DNA of 59,724 nucleotides from a virus: positions 1 to 59,724 of IMG/VR virus record IMGVR_UViG_3300027917_000050; one strand, given 5' to 3'. The notes below the pieces were generated by a model, which was not told the DNA's origin, ran no database searches, and saw only the letters and a list, made by a program, of their open reading frames with translations. The stretch's first letter is position 1; each line of letters begins with the position of its first letter. This document shows positions 48,207-54,294 of this stretch, in pieces. A program made the position numbers and the translations under genes.

Positions 48207-48638
48207 TTAATCAGTAAAATCTACCTGATTTGGTTCGGGTATAACAATTCCCATGTCCATCGATGCCCATCGGCGGATCATCTCCAGGTACACTTCAAAC
48301 TGCTTTGTGTTTAGTTGGGTAGTTGACATTACAGTTGGAATACCCTTGACATTTTCATATGAAAGAAACTTAACCTTGAGTGCCTCGTGCATCTCCTCTT
48401 TTGAATATCCGATTTCACCAGACAAGATCTTAATGACGACACCCCAGTAATATGCATTCTGCTCTAATGAACGTTGTCTTTCCTTGGTGATCTTTTCAAC
48501 GGTAATAAACACATGGGTCCCATCTCCTATCTTTTCAATCCAACCAAAATATTTTGCCTGGTCTCCAAGATAGGTGTCTCCAAAATTAAACCCATATGGT
48601 TCGGTCTGGTCGATCACTGCGCGAAATCTTGGTTTCAA
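48207..48638 (-). CDS. ninB: NinB-like recombination protein
   Basis: 143 residues. RSLEQNAYYWGVVIKILSGEIGYS with EEMHEALKVKFL and a C-terminal MIRRWASMDMGIVIPEPNQ is the NinB/Orf family pattern. Lambda Orf binds SSB and ssDNA and helps strand annealing. It fits with the RecT-like and exonuclease genes of the rightward operon. Confidence 0.8.
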   Translation of the reverse strand: MKPRFRAVIDQTEPYGFNFGDTYLGDQAKYFGWIEKIGDGTHVFITVEKITKERQRSLEQNAYYWGVVIKILSGEIGYSKEEMHEALKVKFLSYENVKGIPTVMSTTQLNTKQFEVYLEMIRRWASMDMGIVIPEPNQVDFTD

Positions 48639-49318
48639 TTCGAATCTCCTATAAATTTAATGGCCCAGTATCCTTCTATCTCATAAGATTTCCCGGTATT
48701 TGCCATTTTTAAATATGTTTTATTTCCATATGAATAAACGAGTCCGGTCCACATCTTTGTTTTATGGTCGTCTGAATCTACATATAGCAAGTAGTTTTCA
48801 GAAGGACAAGTTTTATATCCATAGACGGTAATAACGTGACCAACGTCCCTTCCAGGTATCTTAAGGCCAGCAAGAACAATCCAGTTTGCATCTATCATCC
48901 CCATAATTTCATATTCAAAATTTCCAAATTTGTTTTCTTGAGAAGTGATATTGTTGTACCTGGCAGAATCACAAGGCTTGTTCGAATGATCCATAAAGAA
49001 ATCCCAAACATCATATATACCGTAGGGTTTATTTCCCATCTCTTTTACAAAATAGAGATATGCCAAGTATGCATCCTGTGCAGTTTTTTTTTGAGAAAAC
49101 ATAATTGCATTTGCAAATGCAGCCAACGAACAAGTTTGGTTGTATCCAGGTTCATTTGGTTTATCAATATCTATCGCATATACCCTGTGCCTATTCGAAA
49201 GTGAAATTTGAACGCAGTCGTCAGCATATACTGATTTGATAGCAATAAACGCAAACAGGTAAATTATTGTGAGTATTGCAAGAATCCATCCATTAATTGC
49301 GCGTCTTTTTGAATTCAT
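48635..49318 (-). CDS. Exported papain-like cysteine peptidase (IdeS/C39-like)
   Basis: 227 residues. A basic start and hydrophobic helix (11-29) with a VYA/DD cleavage site at about 32 give a signal peptide. NQTCSLAAFANAIMF places a nucleophile Cys at 63; GHVITVYGYK gives His161, and LLYVDSDD an Asp near 181-183. The last block resembles HVInlWG...YvtDSD of IdeS (C66) and C39-like peptidases. It would act in the periplasm or outside. It is the first gene behind a TTGCAC-class promoter. Substrate unknown. Confidence 0.6.
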   Translation of the reverse strand: MNSKRRAINGWILAILTIIYLFAFIAIKSVYADDCVQISLSNRHRVYAIDIDKPNEPGYNQTCSLAAFANAIMFSQKKTAQDAYLAYLYFVKEMGNKPYGIYDVWDFFMDHSNKPCDSARYNNITSQENKFGNFEYEIMGMIDANWIVLAGLKIPGRDVGHVITVYGYKTCPSENYLLYVDSDDHKTKMWTGLVYSYGNKTYLKMANTGKSYEIEGYWAIKFIGDSN

Positions 49319-49329
49319 ATCGGCCTCCT

Positions 49330-49361
49330 ATTATAACATAGTTTAAAAAAAATCGGTGCAA
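49330..49361 (-). promoter_or_regulatory. TTGCAC-class promoter, copy 3
   Basis: Leftward TTGCAC (49361-49356), 20 bases with eight Ts, then TATGT and TATAAT (49335-49330). Here the ATG lies 11 bases downstream, with AGGAGG between -10 and ATG. Confidence 0.65.
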
Positions 49362-49678
49362 TTTATTTTTTGATATTTGCCGGACCCAATAGTTTCGATA
49401 ATTTTTTTATCCGGCATCTTGTCAATGTAATTGATAATGAAAAGTCTTATGGAGAACCTTTCGCGGACCCGTCTTAGGACGCTTTTAACTCCGTCAATCG
49501 ACATTCCCAAATTTTGGGAAATTTCGTCAACGGTGCATTCAAAATATTTGTTGGGATTGTAATAGGTATCTTCGTCTCCAAAGGTATCCGAAATCATGTC
49601 ATTATGTCTGCACTTTTCAACAAATGTTGAAACCCAGTCATTTGATGGAAACTCTGGTATAGGTCCAAGTATACTCAT
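49343..49678 (-). CDS. HTH-containing hypothetical protein
   Basis: 111 residues from the ATG at 49678 (GGAGGAATCG ahead, TAATG overlap with the previous stop). A helix-turn-helix-like CTVDEISQNLGMSIDGVKSV and a basic RRVRERFSIRLFI segment suggest DNA binding. Its 3' end contains the copy 3 promoter. It could regulate early transcription. Confidence 0.5.
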   Translation of the reverse strand: MSILGPIPEFPSNDWVSTFVEKCRHNDMISDTFGDEDTYYNPNKYFECTVDEISQNLGMSIDGVKSVLRRVRERFSIRLFIINYIDKMPDKKIIETIGSGKYQKINCTDFF

Positions 49679-49896
49679 TATCGATTCCTCCGTTTCGAGG
49701 CTTTTATCGGATTGACAAAACCCTTTTTCTTTGCCTCGACCTGGGCCGGATTGAAGGGACAACGGACCCGGTGACGGGCTGCTATAGTTTTATGAGGTTC
49801 TGAGTATACAGTGCAGGGCAGGCCCGTTGCCATCCACTCTCCGGCCTTGCTGCATCCCTGGCACATTACCATTTGGGTATACATGAAATCTGTCAT
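49678..49896 (-). CDS. Small zinc-binding protein
   Basis: 72 residues. VMCQGCSKAGEWMATGLPC forms CxxC...C and RCPFNP a fourth ligand; the C-terminus is Lys/Arg-rich. Its start overlaps the stop of a mini membrane gene. Function unknown. Confidence 0.5.
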   Translation of the reverse strand: MTDFMYTQMVMCQGCSKAGEWMATGLPCTVYSEPHKTIAARHRVRCPFNPAQVEAKKKGFVNPIKASKRRNR

Positions 49897-49976
49897 TAGA
49901 ATACTCCTTTACATGACTCCAGGATAAACATCCAGAGTCCGAATACTGTTAGTATTATGATGGTCCATTTAAACAT
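49896..49976 (-). CDS. Mini membrane protein (26 residues)
   Basis: MFKWTIIILTVFGLWMFILE, then SCKGVF. It has a strong GGAGGAAA site, and its stop overlaps the next ATG as TAATG. One membrane helix. Function unknown; may assist lysis or modify the membrane. Confidence 0.55.
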   Translation of the reverse strand: MFKWTIIILTVFGLWMFILESCKGVF

Positions 49977-50022
49977 TGTATTTCCTCCTTCGCGTGTTGG
50001 ATGCGCGCCCCCCGTTAAGAGT

Positions 50023-50460
50023 TTATTCACATTCCCATTTTACTTCTTCATCGTAGATGACCCTTGGAGTTTTCTTGATAACCGTCTTCTTGCATTGCAT
50101 ATGGTTCAGGTTAATGTCGATGCTATACCGGCCACCAGTATGCTTATCCGTAATTCTGATATACATAAATGCACTGGTATTAAGGTGCTCGACATCAATT
50201 TTTAAGCGTTCGTTTGAAAAGAATGCTTCGTCCAGTAAGATTTTTAACGCCTTGAAGTCAACCTTCTTCTTGTCGGAACCATAGGGTTGGGTAATATCAA
50301 CATAGGAATTTCCATAGCGGACGAGCGCACCAAGTTTTTCAACCTCGTCCTGGATATTCCAAAACTGGCCAATAATGTATTGGGCCTTTGAAAGATCATC
50401 AACGGATTGACGGTTACTTTCGAGTTGCTTTTTCATCAATTCTGAATAGGGTGTTGTCAT
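50023..50460 (-). CDS. Hypothetical early protein
   Basis: 145 residues from the ATG at 50460 with GGAGG ahead. A helical N-terminus (MKKQLESNRQSVDDLSKAQ) and a beta-rich C-terminal half (FMYIRITDKHTGGRYSIDIN). First gene behind a TTGACA promoter. No motif recognised. Confidence 0.5.
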   Translation of the reverse strand: MTTPYSELMKKQLESNRQSVDDLSKAQYIIGQFWNIQDEVEKLGALVRYGNSYVDITQPYGSDKKKVDFKALKILLDEAFFSNERLKIDVEHLNTSAFMYIRITDKHTGGRYSIDINLNHMQCKKTVIKKTPRVIYDEEVKWECE

Positions 50461-50534
50461 GATTTGGGTCCTCCGATTAAAAGTATTAAAATTATAAAGC
50501 AAATTATTATTATAATTCCGTTAAGCATAATTTA

Positions 50535-50563
50535 ATTGTCTCATAGATCAAAAAGAATGTCAA
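50535..50563 (-). promoter_or_regulatory. Sigma70-type early promoter
   Basis: Leftward TTGACA (50563-50558), 17 bases, GACAAT (50540-50535), upstream of the 145-residue gene. The stop codon TGA of the preceding small gene lies inside this -35 element. Confidence 0.55.
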
Positions 50564-50739
50564 GATATTTTTTTAATTATTTCGAGGTCGTCTACAGTGA
50601 CGGTTTTTCCATTGGTCAAAGTCACCCTCCAGTGCCAGATACATTTGCCCTTGACCCGTTCCTTTAGTTTCTTTTTAACCGACTTTGCAAGTCTCCGGCC
50701 CGACCATTTTCCTCTTGTATAAATATGAATTTCTACCAT
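50560..50739 (-). CDS. Small basic protein (59 residues)
   Basis: MVEIHIYTRGKWSGRRLAKS then Lys-rich helix and a WHWRVTLTNGKTVTVDDLE two-strand end. ATG overlaps the previous stop by 7 bases; GGAG 11 bases ahead. A possible nucleic-acid-binding or host-interaction protein. Its stop sits inside the next promoter. Confidence 0.5.
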   Translation of the reverse strand: MVEIHIYTRGKWSGRRLAKSVKKKLKERVKGKCIWHWRVTLTNGKTVTVDDLEIIKKIS

Positions 50740-51056
50740 CTTGGATCATTCTCCAACCTGTAAAGGTAGTCCTCAAGAAGTTCTTCTTCCAATGCCTCTT
50801 TGGTTTTTGGCATCAGGCAGATCTCCTCATAGTTGTCGTCGCGGATCACTTCGGTAATATCAAGAGAGGCATCGCAACCCGGTGATGTCCAACTGTCGGG
50901 TTCATATGGTGTGAAGTCAAAGAATACCAGGACCTCAATCAGTTCGTATTCCGGTTCCTGCTCCAGTTCCATCGTTGCGTAGTTTCCACTTCTGAGTCCC
51001 CTGAGGACATACTCCTCGCGTTTTGGATCGATGGTTGGTCTTTTTTTGTTAAGCAT
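50733..51056 (-). CDS. Acidic hypothetical early protein
   Basis: 107 residues, acidic overall, with EPEYELIEVLVFFDFTPYEPD and a Glu/Leu-rich C-terminal helix. Start and stop overlap neighbours. Acidic early proteins can act as DNA mimics, but there is no direct sign of that. Confidence 0.45.
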   Translation of the reverse strand: MLNKKRPTIDPKREEYVLRGLRSGNYATMELEQEPEYELIEVLVFFDFTPYEPDSWTSPGCDASLDITEVIRDDNYEEICLMPKTKEALEEELLEDYLYRLENDPRW

Positions 51057-51325
51057 TATTTGTCCTCCATTGGTTCATCGTCTGCGAAAACCATTCCACA
51101 CGCGCGGCATTTTGACCATTCTATGTTGCCAAGTGTTCCGAGAATCATCCGAGAGAAATCTCTGCATGACGGACACCTATCGTATTCGCCTGAGATCCCG
51201 GCCAGGAGGTTGTCCAGTTCATCGTAATCGAATGAACCCCAGACCTCATCGTTGCTGATCGGTTGTGAGCATTTCTCCCAACCATTGCCGTTTTTGGTTC
51301 CATTTAATCCGGTATGATCTCTCAT
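51056..51325 (-). CDS. Zinc-ribbon early protein
   Basis: 89 residues. CPSCRDF and CRACGMVF, about 23 residues apart, form a zinc ribbon; the N-terminus is polar and acidic. Overlaps both neighbours by a base. Function unknown. Confidence 0.5.
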   Translation of the reverse strand: MRDHTGLNGTKNGNGWEKCSQPISNDEVWGSFDYDELDNLLAGISGEYDRCPSCRDFSRMILGTLGNIEWSKCRACGMVFADDEPMEDK

Positions 51326-51462
51326 TATACCCCCCTCGGTTCTTTGTGGTTCCAGATTACAGTAAAAAGTCCATTGTCACATTTTTTAATTGTATATGGG
51401 CAACGATATCCATATGTTTCGGCCCATGCTTTTGCTCTTGCGTAAGTGGTGAAATAGTACAT
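51325..51462 (-). CDS. Very small protein (45 residues)
   Basis: MYYFTTYARAKAWAETYGYR, then two Cys (RCPYTIKKC) and a FTVIWNHKEP strand. ATG at 51462 just after the previous stop, with GGAGGAATAAA. Longer starts would overlap out of frame. Unknown function. Confidence 0.5.
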   Translation of the reverse strand: MYYFTTYARAKAWAETYGYRCPYTIKKCDNGLFTVIWNHKEPRGV

Positions 51463-51463
51463 T

Positions 51464-51679
51464 TTATTCCTCCTCCCTGGCAGTGTCTGTAAAAATTCTT
51501 TGTGAACCGCAGGCCGGACACTCTCCGATAAAATCCTCATTGGTGTGGAGGATTCGGCGGATTACATAACCGGAGTGCAGGATGTTGGTGTAAACAGAGA
51601 ATGTTGCGCCACAGTCATCCTCATGGCAAACCATGTGGCAAACATCGTCCCATTTGATTGCTGTGAATTTGTTCGGCAT
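51464..51679 (-). CDS. Zinc-binding early protein
   Basis: 71 residues. CHMVCHEDDCG and GECPACGSQR make a four-ligand site with a strand-helix core between. First gene downstream of a TTGACA promoter at 51.7 kb. Function unknown. Confidence 0.5.
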   Translation of the reverse strand: MPNKFTAIKWDDVCHMVCHEDDCGATFSVYTNILHSGYVIRRILHTNEDFIGECPACGSQRIFTDTAREEE

Positions 51680-51707
51680 ATTTTTTCCTTTCGTTGTTGT
51701 TTATTGT

Positions 51708-51737
51708 ATCGTACTATACTTATTATCGTCCTGTCAA
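51708..51737 (-). promoter_or_regulatory. Sigma70-type early promoter
   Basis: Leftward TTGACA (51737-51732), 18 bases, TACGAT (51713-51708), 29 bases from the next ATG. A 12-base string at its -10 (ATTGTATCGTAC, plus strand) also occurs at 27058-27069. Confidence 0.5.
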
Positions 51738-51746
51738 CAAAAAACT

Positions 51747-51896
51747 TTAATCTTTTTTTCGATTTTTTTGAACAACCTTTATAAACTCCAGAATTAATTC
51801 AAGATCTGGATCTAATTTTTTTTTGATTGCTGCCCGAATTAATCTTGCATAATGGATCTGCCAAGCAGTTATCGAACCCTTTCCGAATTCAGGCAA
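51747..51896 (-). CDS. Small basic helical protein, TTG start (49 residues)
   Basis: Read from a TTG at 51896 with GGGAGG six bases ahead, overlapping the previous stop by 8 bases. Sequence: MPEFGKGSITAWQIHYARLI, a Lys run, then an LELILEFIKVV helix and a basic tail. The ribosome site is strong, so the non-ATG start is believable. Confidence 0.55.
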   Translation of the reverse strand: MPEFGKGSITAWQIHYARLIRAAIKKKLDPDLELILEFIKVVQKNRKKD

Positions 51897-52299
51897 TTCC
51901 GACCTCCCACTTCTCGGTTTCTTCATTAAACCAAACCAGTTTCTTTTTCCCGGTCCAGGTCAGTCCGAAACCCCTGATAACGATATTGGTGTCCTTGACC
52001 TCAACGATTTCAATTGCCCGATTGTTCATAAGGTCCATGCCGATAAATTGCGCGGTATTATGGAGAAGTGCCTCAACCAACCATGCATCTGGGCCGGACT
52101 GGTCCAGTGTTAAATCTTCTTCAAGACCCATCTTTGTCCCTTTTCCTCGCGCAATCTTTTCCTCCAATGCAAGCATCCAATTCTTGGTTCGCGAATCGAA
52201 AACGGAATGGCCGATGTCGCGGACAAACCTGGTGACCAGTTTTTCTGGATCAAATACTTTTTTGTCTGGTTCCCCGAAAAGTTGTTTTTGAAGTTGCAT
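51889..52299 (-). CDS. Hypothetical early protein
   Basis: 136 residues. Helical N-terminus with KLVTRFVRDIGHSVFDSRTKNWMLALEEKI and a beta-rich C-terminal half (IEIVEVKDTNIVIRGFGLTWTGKKK). No motif recognised; placed second to third in the early leftward unit. Confidence 0.5.
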   Translation of the reverse strand: MQLQKQLFGEPDKKVFDPEKLVTRFVRDIGHSVFDSRTKNWMLALEEKIARGKGTKMGLEEDLTLDQSGPDAWLVEALLHNTAQFIGMDLMNNRAIEIVEVKDTNIVIRGFGLTWTGKKKLVWFNEETEKWEVGIA

Positions 52300-52310
52300 A
52301 ATTCCTCCTA

Positions 52311-52616
52311 TTAATCGGTGTTGTGTATGATTGATCTTGCCAGGTCCATCCCATATCTCTTGCTATTCAATATCGCCTCTTCCAAGTGGGACCCGGTTGA
52401 TGCCGCAGCGCATCTGATCTTTTCCATCTCCTCTTGTATTGCACTGTCAATGCGCTCAAATTTTACAGATGCCTCATCCCAGATCATGTCCGCGATTTTA
52501 TTTCCAAGGACCCTCTGTGCGTCCGCAACCTGGCCGTGTTCCTTTGCCATTAAAACCTGGATTACCATATGGTGTACCATATCATCAATTTTTGCTCTGT
52601 CGATAACTACTGCCAT
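52311..52616 (-). CDS. Helical early protein
   Basis: 101 residues, almost all helical (MAVVIDRAKIDDMVHHMVIQ... then AIQEEMEKIRCAAASTGSHLE). AGGAGG ahead. Could be a small dimeric regulator or inhibitor; no family recognised. Confidence 0.5.
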   Translation of the reverse strand: MAVVIDRAKIDDMVHHMVIQVLMAKEHGQVADAQRVLGNKIADMIWDEASVKFERIDSAIQEEMEKIRCAAASTGSHLEEAILNSKRYGMDLARSIIHNTD

Positions 52617-52631
52617 GATTTTTTCCTCCTA

Positions 52632-52856
52632 TTAAACTGTTAGGCCAAATTTGGCGGCATACAAATTGTCGAGTTCAATCGCACGTTGAGTCATCCAGTC
52701 ATTTCTTTCGTATGTTCTGCCCTCGCGATTCTTTTTCCAGTCTGCTTTCATCAGGCGGCCAGATGCTATTCTGTTTTTATTGATAGGTGTAGTAAAAACC
52801 TTAATTGCCAAGAGTTGTCTGACTTTCATTTTTAATTCATCGTGCAATGGTTTCAT
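52632..52856 (-). CDS. First early leftward protein, helical and basic
   Basis: 74 residues, first gene of the leftward unit, 30 bases from the -10 of its promoter. Charged helices MKPLHDELKMKVRQLLAIKV and ADWKKNREGRTYERNDW. Probably acts on the host early in infection, but there is no motif. Confidence 0.5.
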   Translation of the reverse strand: MKPLHDELKMKVRQLLAIKVFTTPINKNRIASGRLMKADWKKNREGRTYERNDWMTQRAIELDNLYAAKFGLTV

Positions 52857-52886
52857 TTTTTTTCTCCTGTTTGATGTTGTATTTTT

Positions 52887-52915
52887 ATTTTCTCATACAA
52901 CAAATATATTGTCAA
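52887..52915 (-). promoter_or_regulatory. Main early leftward promoter (sigma70-type)
   Basis: TTGACA (52915-52910), 17 bases, GAAAAT (52892-52887) in the divergent control region. Spacer ends in TATGA, like the promoter at 50.5 kb. It faces the rightward TTGCAC-class promoter about 100 bases away. Confidence 0.55.
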
Positions 52916-52959
52916 GAACTTTTTTTATTTTTTTTATCGTTGATATTTTCATGTCGTTT

Positions 52960-52977
52960 TGCTATTCTATAATAGCA
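52960..52977. promoter_or_regulatory. Inverted repeat in the divergent control region
   Basis: TGCTATT-CTAT-AATAGCA, a perfect 7-bp palindrome with 4-base centre, midway between the leftward and rightward early promoters. An operator is plausible. The rest of the 194-base region is very AT-rich and I see no gene; it might also hold an origin. Confidence 0.35.
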
Positions 52978-53012
52978 TATCGGCACAATAAAATCAAACT
53001 TTAGAATTTTTT

Positions 53013-53044
53013 TTGCACCCGTTTTTTTTGAATGGTGATATAAT
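53013..53044 (+). promoter_or_regulatory. TTGCAC-class promoter, copy 4 (rightward)
   Basis: TTGCAC (53013-53018), 20 bases with eight Ts, GGTGA then TATAAT (53039-53044); ATG six bases later. It drives the exonuclease/RecT-like operon and is the only rightward copy found. Confidence 0.7.
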
Positions 53045-53050
53045 AAGATC

Positions 53051-53203
53051 ATGAAAAAATATTTTATCAGAATTCAGAATATCTTTACCGGACAACGTCA
53101 TTCTGGTGTCGTTACCGGAGAAATTGATCGCATCATGAAGGGTCTTGCTGTAAGCGGATGGATTGTCCAGATCCACTATTCTGTCGATGGAGAAAATTCT
53201 TAA
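53051..53203 (+). CDS. First rightward early protein (50 residues)
   Basis: MKKYFIRIQNIFTGQRHSGV then VTGEIDRIMKGLAVSGWIVQ and a polar end. A small alpha/beta fold. The ATG lies six bases after TATAAT, so no ribosome site fits on the message. The next gene starts one base after its stop. Function unknown. Confidence 0.55.
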   Translation: MKKYFIRIQNIFTGQRHSGVVTGEIDRIMKGLAVSGWIVQIHYSVDGENS

Positions 53204-53821
53204 ATGAAATATTCGAACAAAACAGGACTTCCATCAGTATCAGATATAATGAAACCATTTGAAGACACCCGGTGGTTTAAAGAGTCTCATAACACTCGCG
53301 GAAATATTGTACACGGTTGGATCTGCGCGGATCTCATGGGACTATTTGTTCCAGATATTCCCCCGGCATACGAGGGATACATAAATTCCTACATGGAATT
53401 CAAACCTTATATAAAGAAGGTCATCGCAATCGAAAAGAGGTTCACATCAGAGAGAGGATACTGTGGCCAGGTTGACCTGGCGGCCATTGTCGACACATCT
53501 TTCTTAAAGAAACCAATCGGCGATGTGGTTGCGATTGTTGACTGGAAAACATCAAAGGCCGCCTATATTTCCTGGCAGGCCAGGATTGGCGGATACTCAA
53601 TATTGGCAAAAGAAAACGGCATACTGTGTGAGGGGGGCATGACCATCAGACTGAGGGAGGAACCCATAAAGAAAGGGTTCTTCCCTCTGGTCGATTTCTA
53701 TAATGATGCTGAGATCAGAGAGTGCGAAATTGATTTTTTGTGTGCCTTTCGCGTGTACTCAAACATATTAAAAGATGGTGAAATTTTCGCCAGTTATGAA
53801 CCATATGCGGAAGAATATTAA
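53204..53821 (+). CDS. PD-(D/E)XK exonuclease (RecB/Cas4-like)
   Basis: 205 residues. GNIVHGWICADLMG (helix with His), GYCGQVDLAAIVD (Asp91), VVAIVDWKTSK (Asp113, Lys115) and WQARIGGYSIL (Gln125) make the complete active site of the lambda-exonuclease/RecB-like family. Beside a RecT-like gene this is the classic two-component phage recombination pair, the nuclease making 3' overhangs for annealing. Confidence 0.85.
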   Translation: MKYSNKTGLPSVSDIMKPFEDTRWFKESHNTRGNIVHGWICADLMGLFVPDIPPAYEGYINSYMEFKPYIKKVIAIEKRFTSERGYCGQVDLAAIVDTSFLKKPIGDVVAIVDWKTSKAAYISWQARIGGYSILAKENGILCEGGMTIRLREEPIKKGFFPLVDFYNDAEIRECEIDFLCAFRVYSNILKDGEIFASYEPYAEEY

Positions 53822-54293
53822 AAATAAAAGATTTGGAAGATTAACTGCTTTGTTTAGGGCAGGATACAATTTAAACAAGCGACCAGTTTGGATATGTATG
53901 TGTGATTGTTTTAATTTTAAAGCAGTAAGAAAGTCAGATTTAATAAGCGGAAGAACCAGTTCGTGTGGGTGTTTACATAAAGAGATCGTACGAAACAACA
54001 ATAAAATATATAAATCAAAACATGGAATGTCAAACACAAAAGAATGGTTGGCATGGCACAATATGAGACAAAGGTGTCAAAACAAAAACTATAAAAATTT
54101 CCATCGGTGGGGAGGTCGCGGAATCCGTGTCTGTGAAAAATGGGACAATAGTTTTGAAGAATTTTTAAATGATGTTGGAATTTCTCCAGGCCCAGAATAT
54201 TCTATTGATAGAATAGATAATAATGGAAATTATGAACCAGGAAATGTTAGGTGGGCAACTGCCTTAGAACAACAAAATAATAGGAGTAAATAA
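53805..54293 (+). CDS. HNH-type phage protein (AT-rich insertion)
   Basis: About 162 residues from an ATG at 53805 inside the end of the exonuclease gene. KNKRFGRLTALFRAGYN, CMCDC...SSCGCLHKE, NMRQRCQNKN, HRWGGRGIRVCEKW and SIDRIDNNGNYEPGNVRWAT form a very common phage HNH-like endonuclease pattern. The gene is clearly more AT-rich and Asn/Lys-rich than its neighbours and separates the exonuclease from the RecT-like gene, suggesting a recent homing-type insertion. Confidence 0.8.
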   Translation: MRKNIKNKRFGRLTALFRAGYNLNKRPVWICMCDCFNFKAVRKSDLISGRTSSCGCLHKEIVRNNNKIYKSKHGMSNTKEWLAWHNMRQRCQNKNYKNFHRWGGRGIRVCEKWDNSFEEFLNDVGISPGPEYSIDRIDNNGNYEPGNVRWATALEQQNNRSK

Positions 54294-54294
54294 A

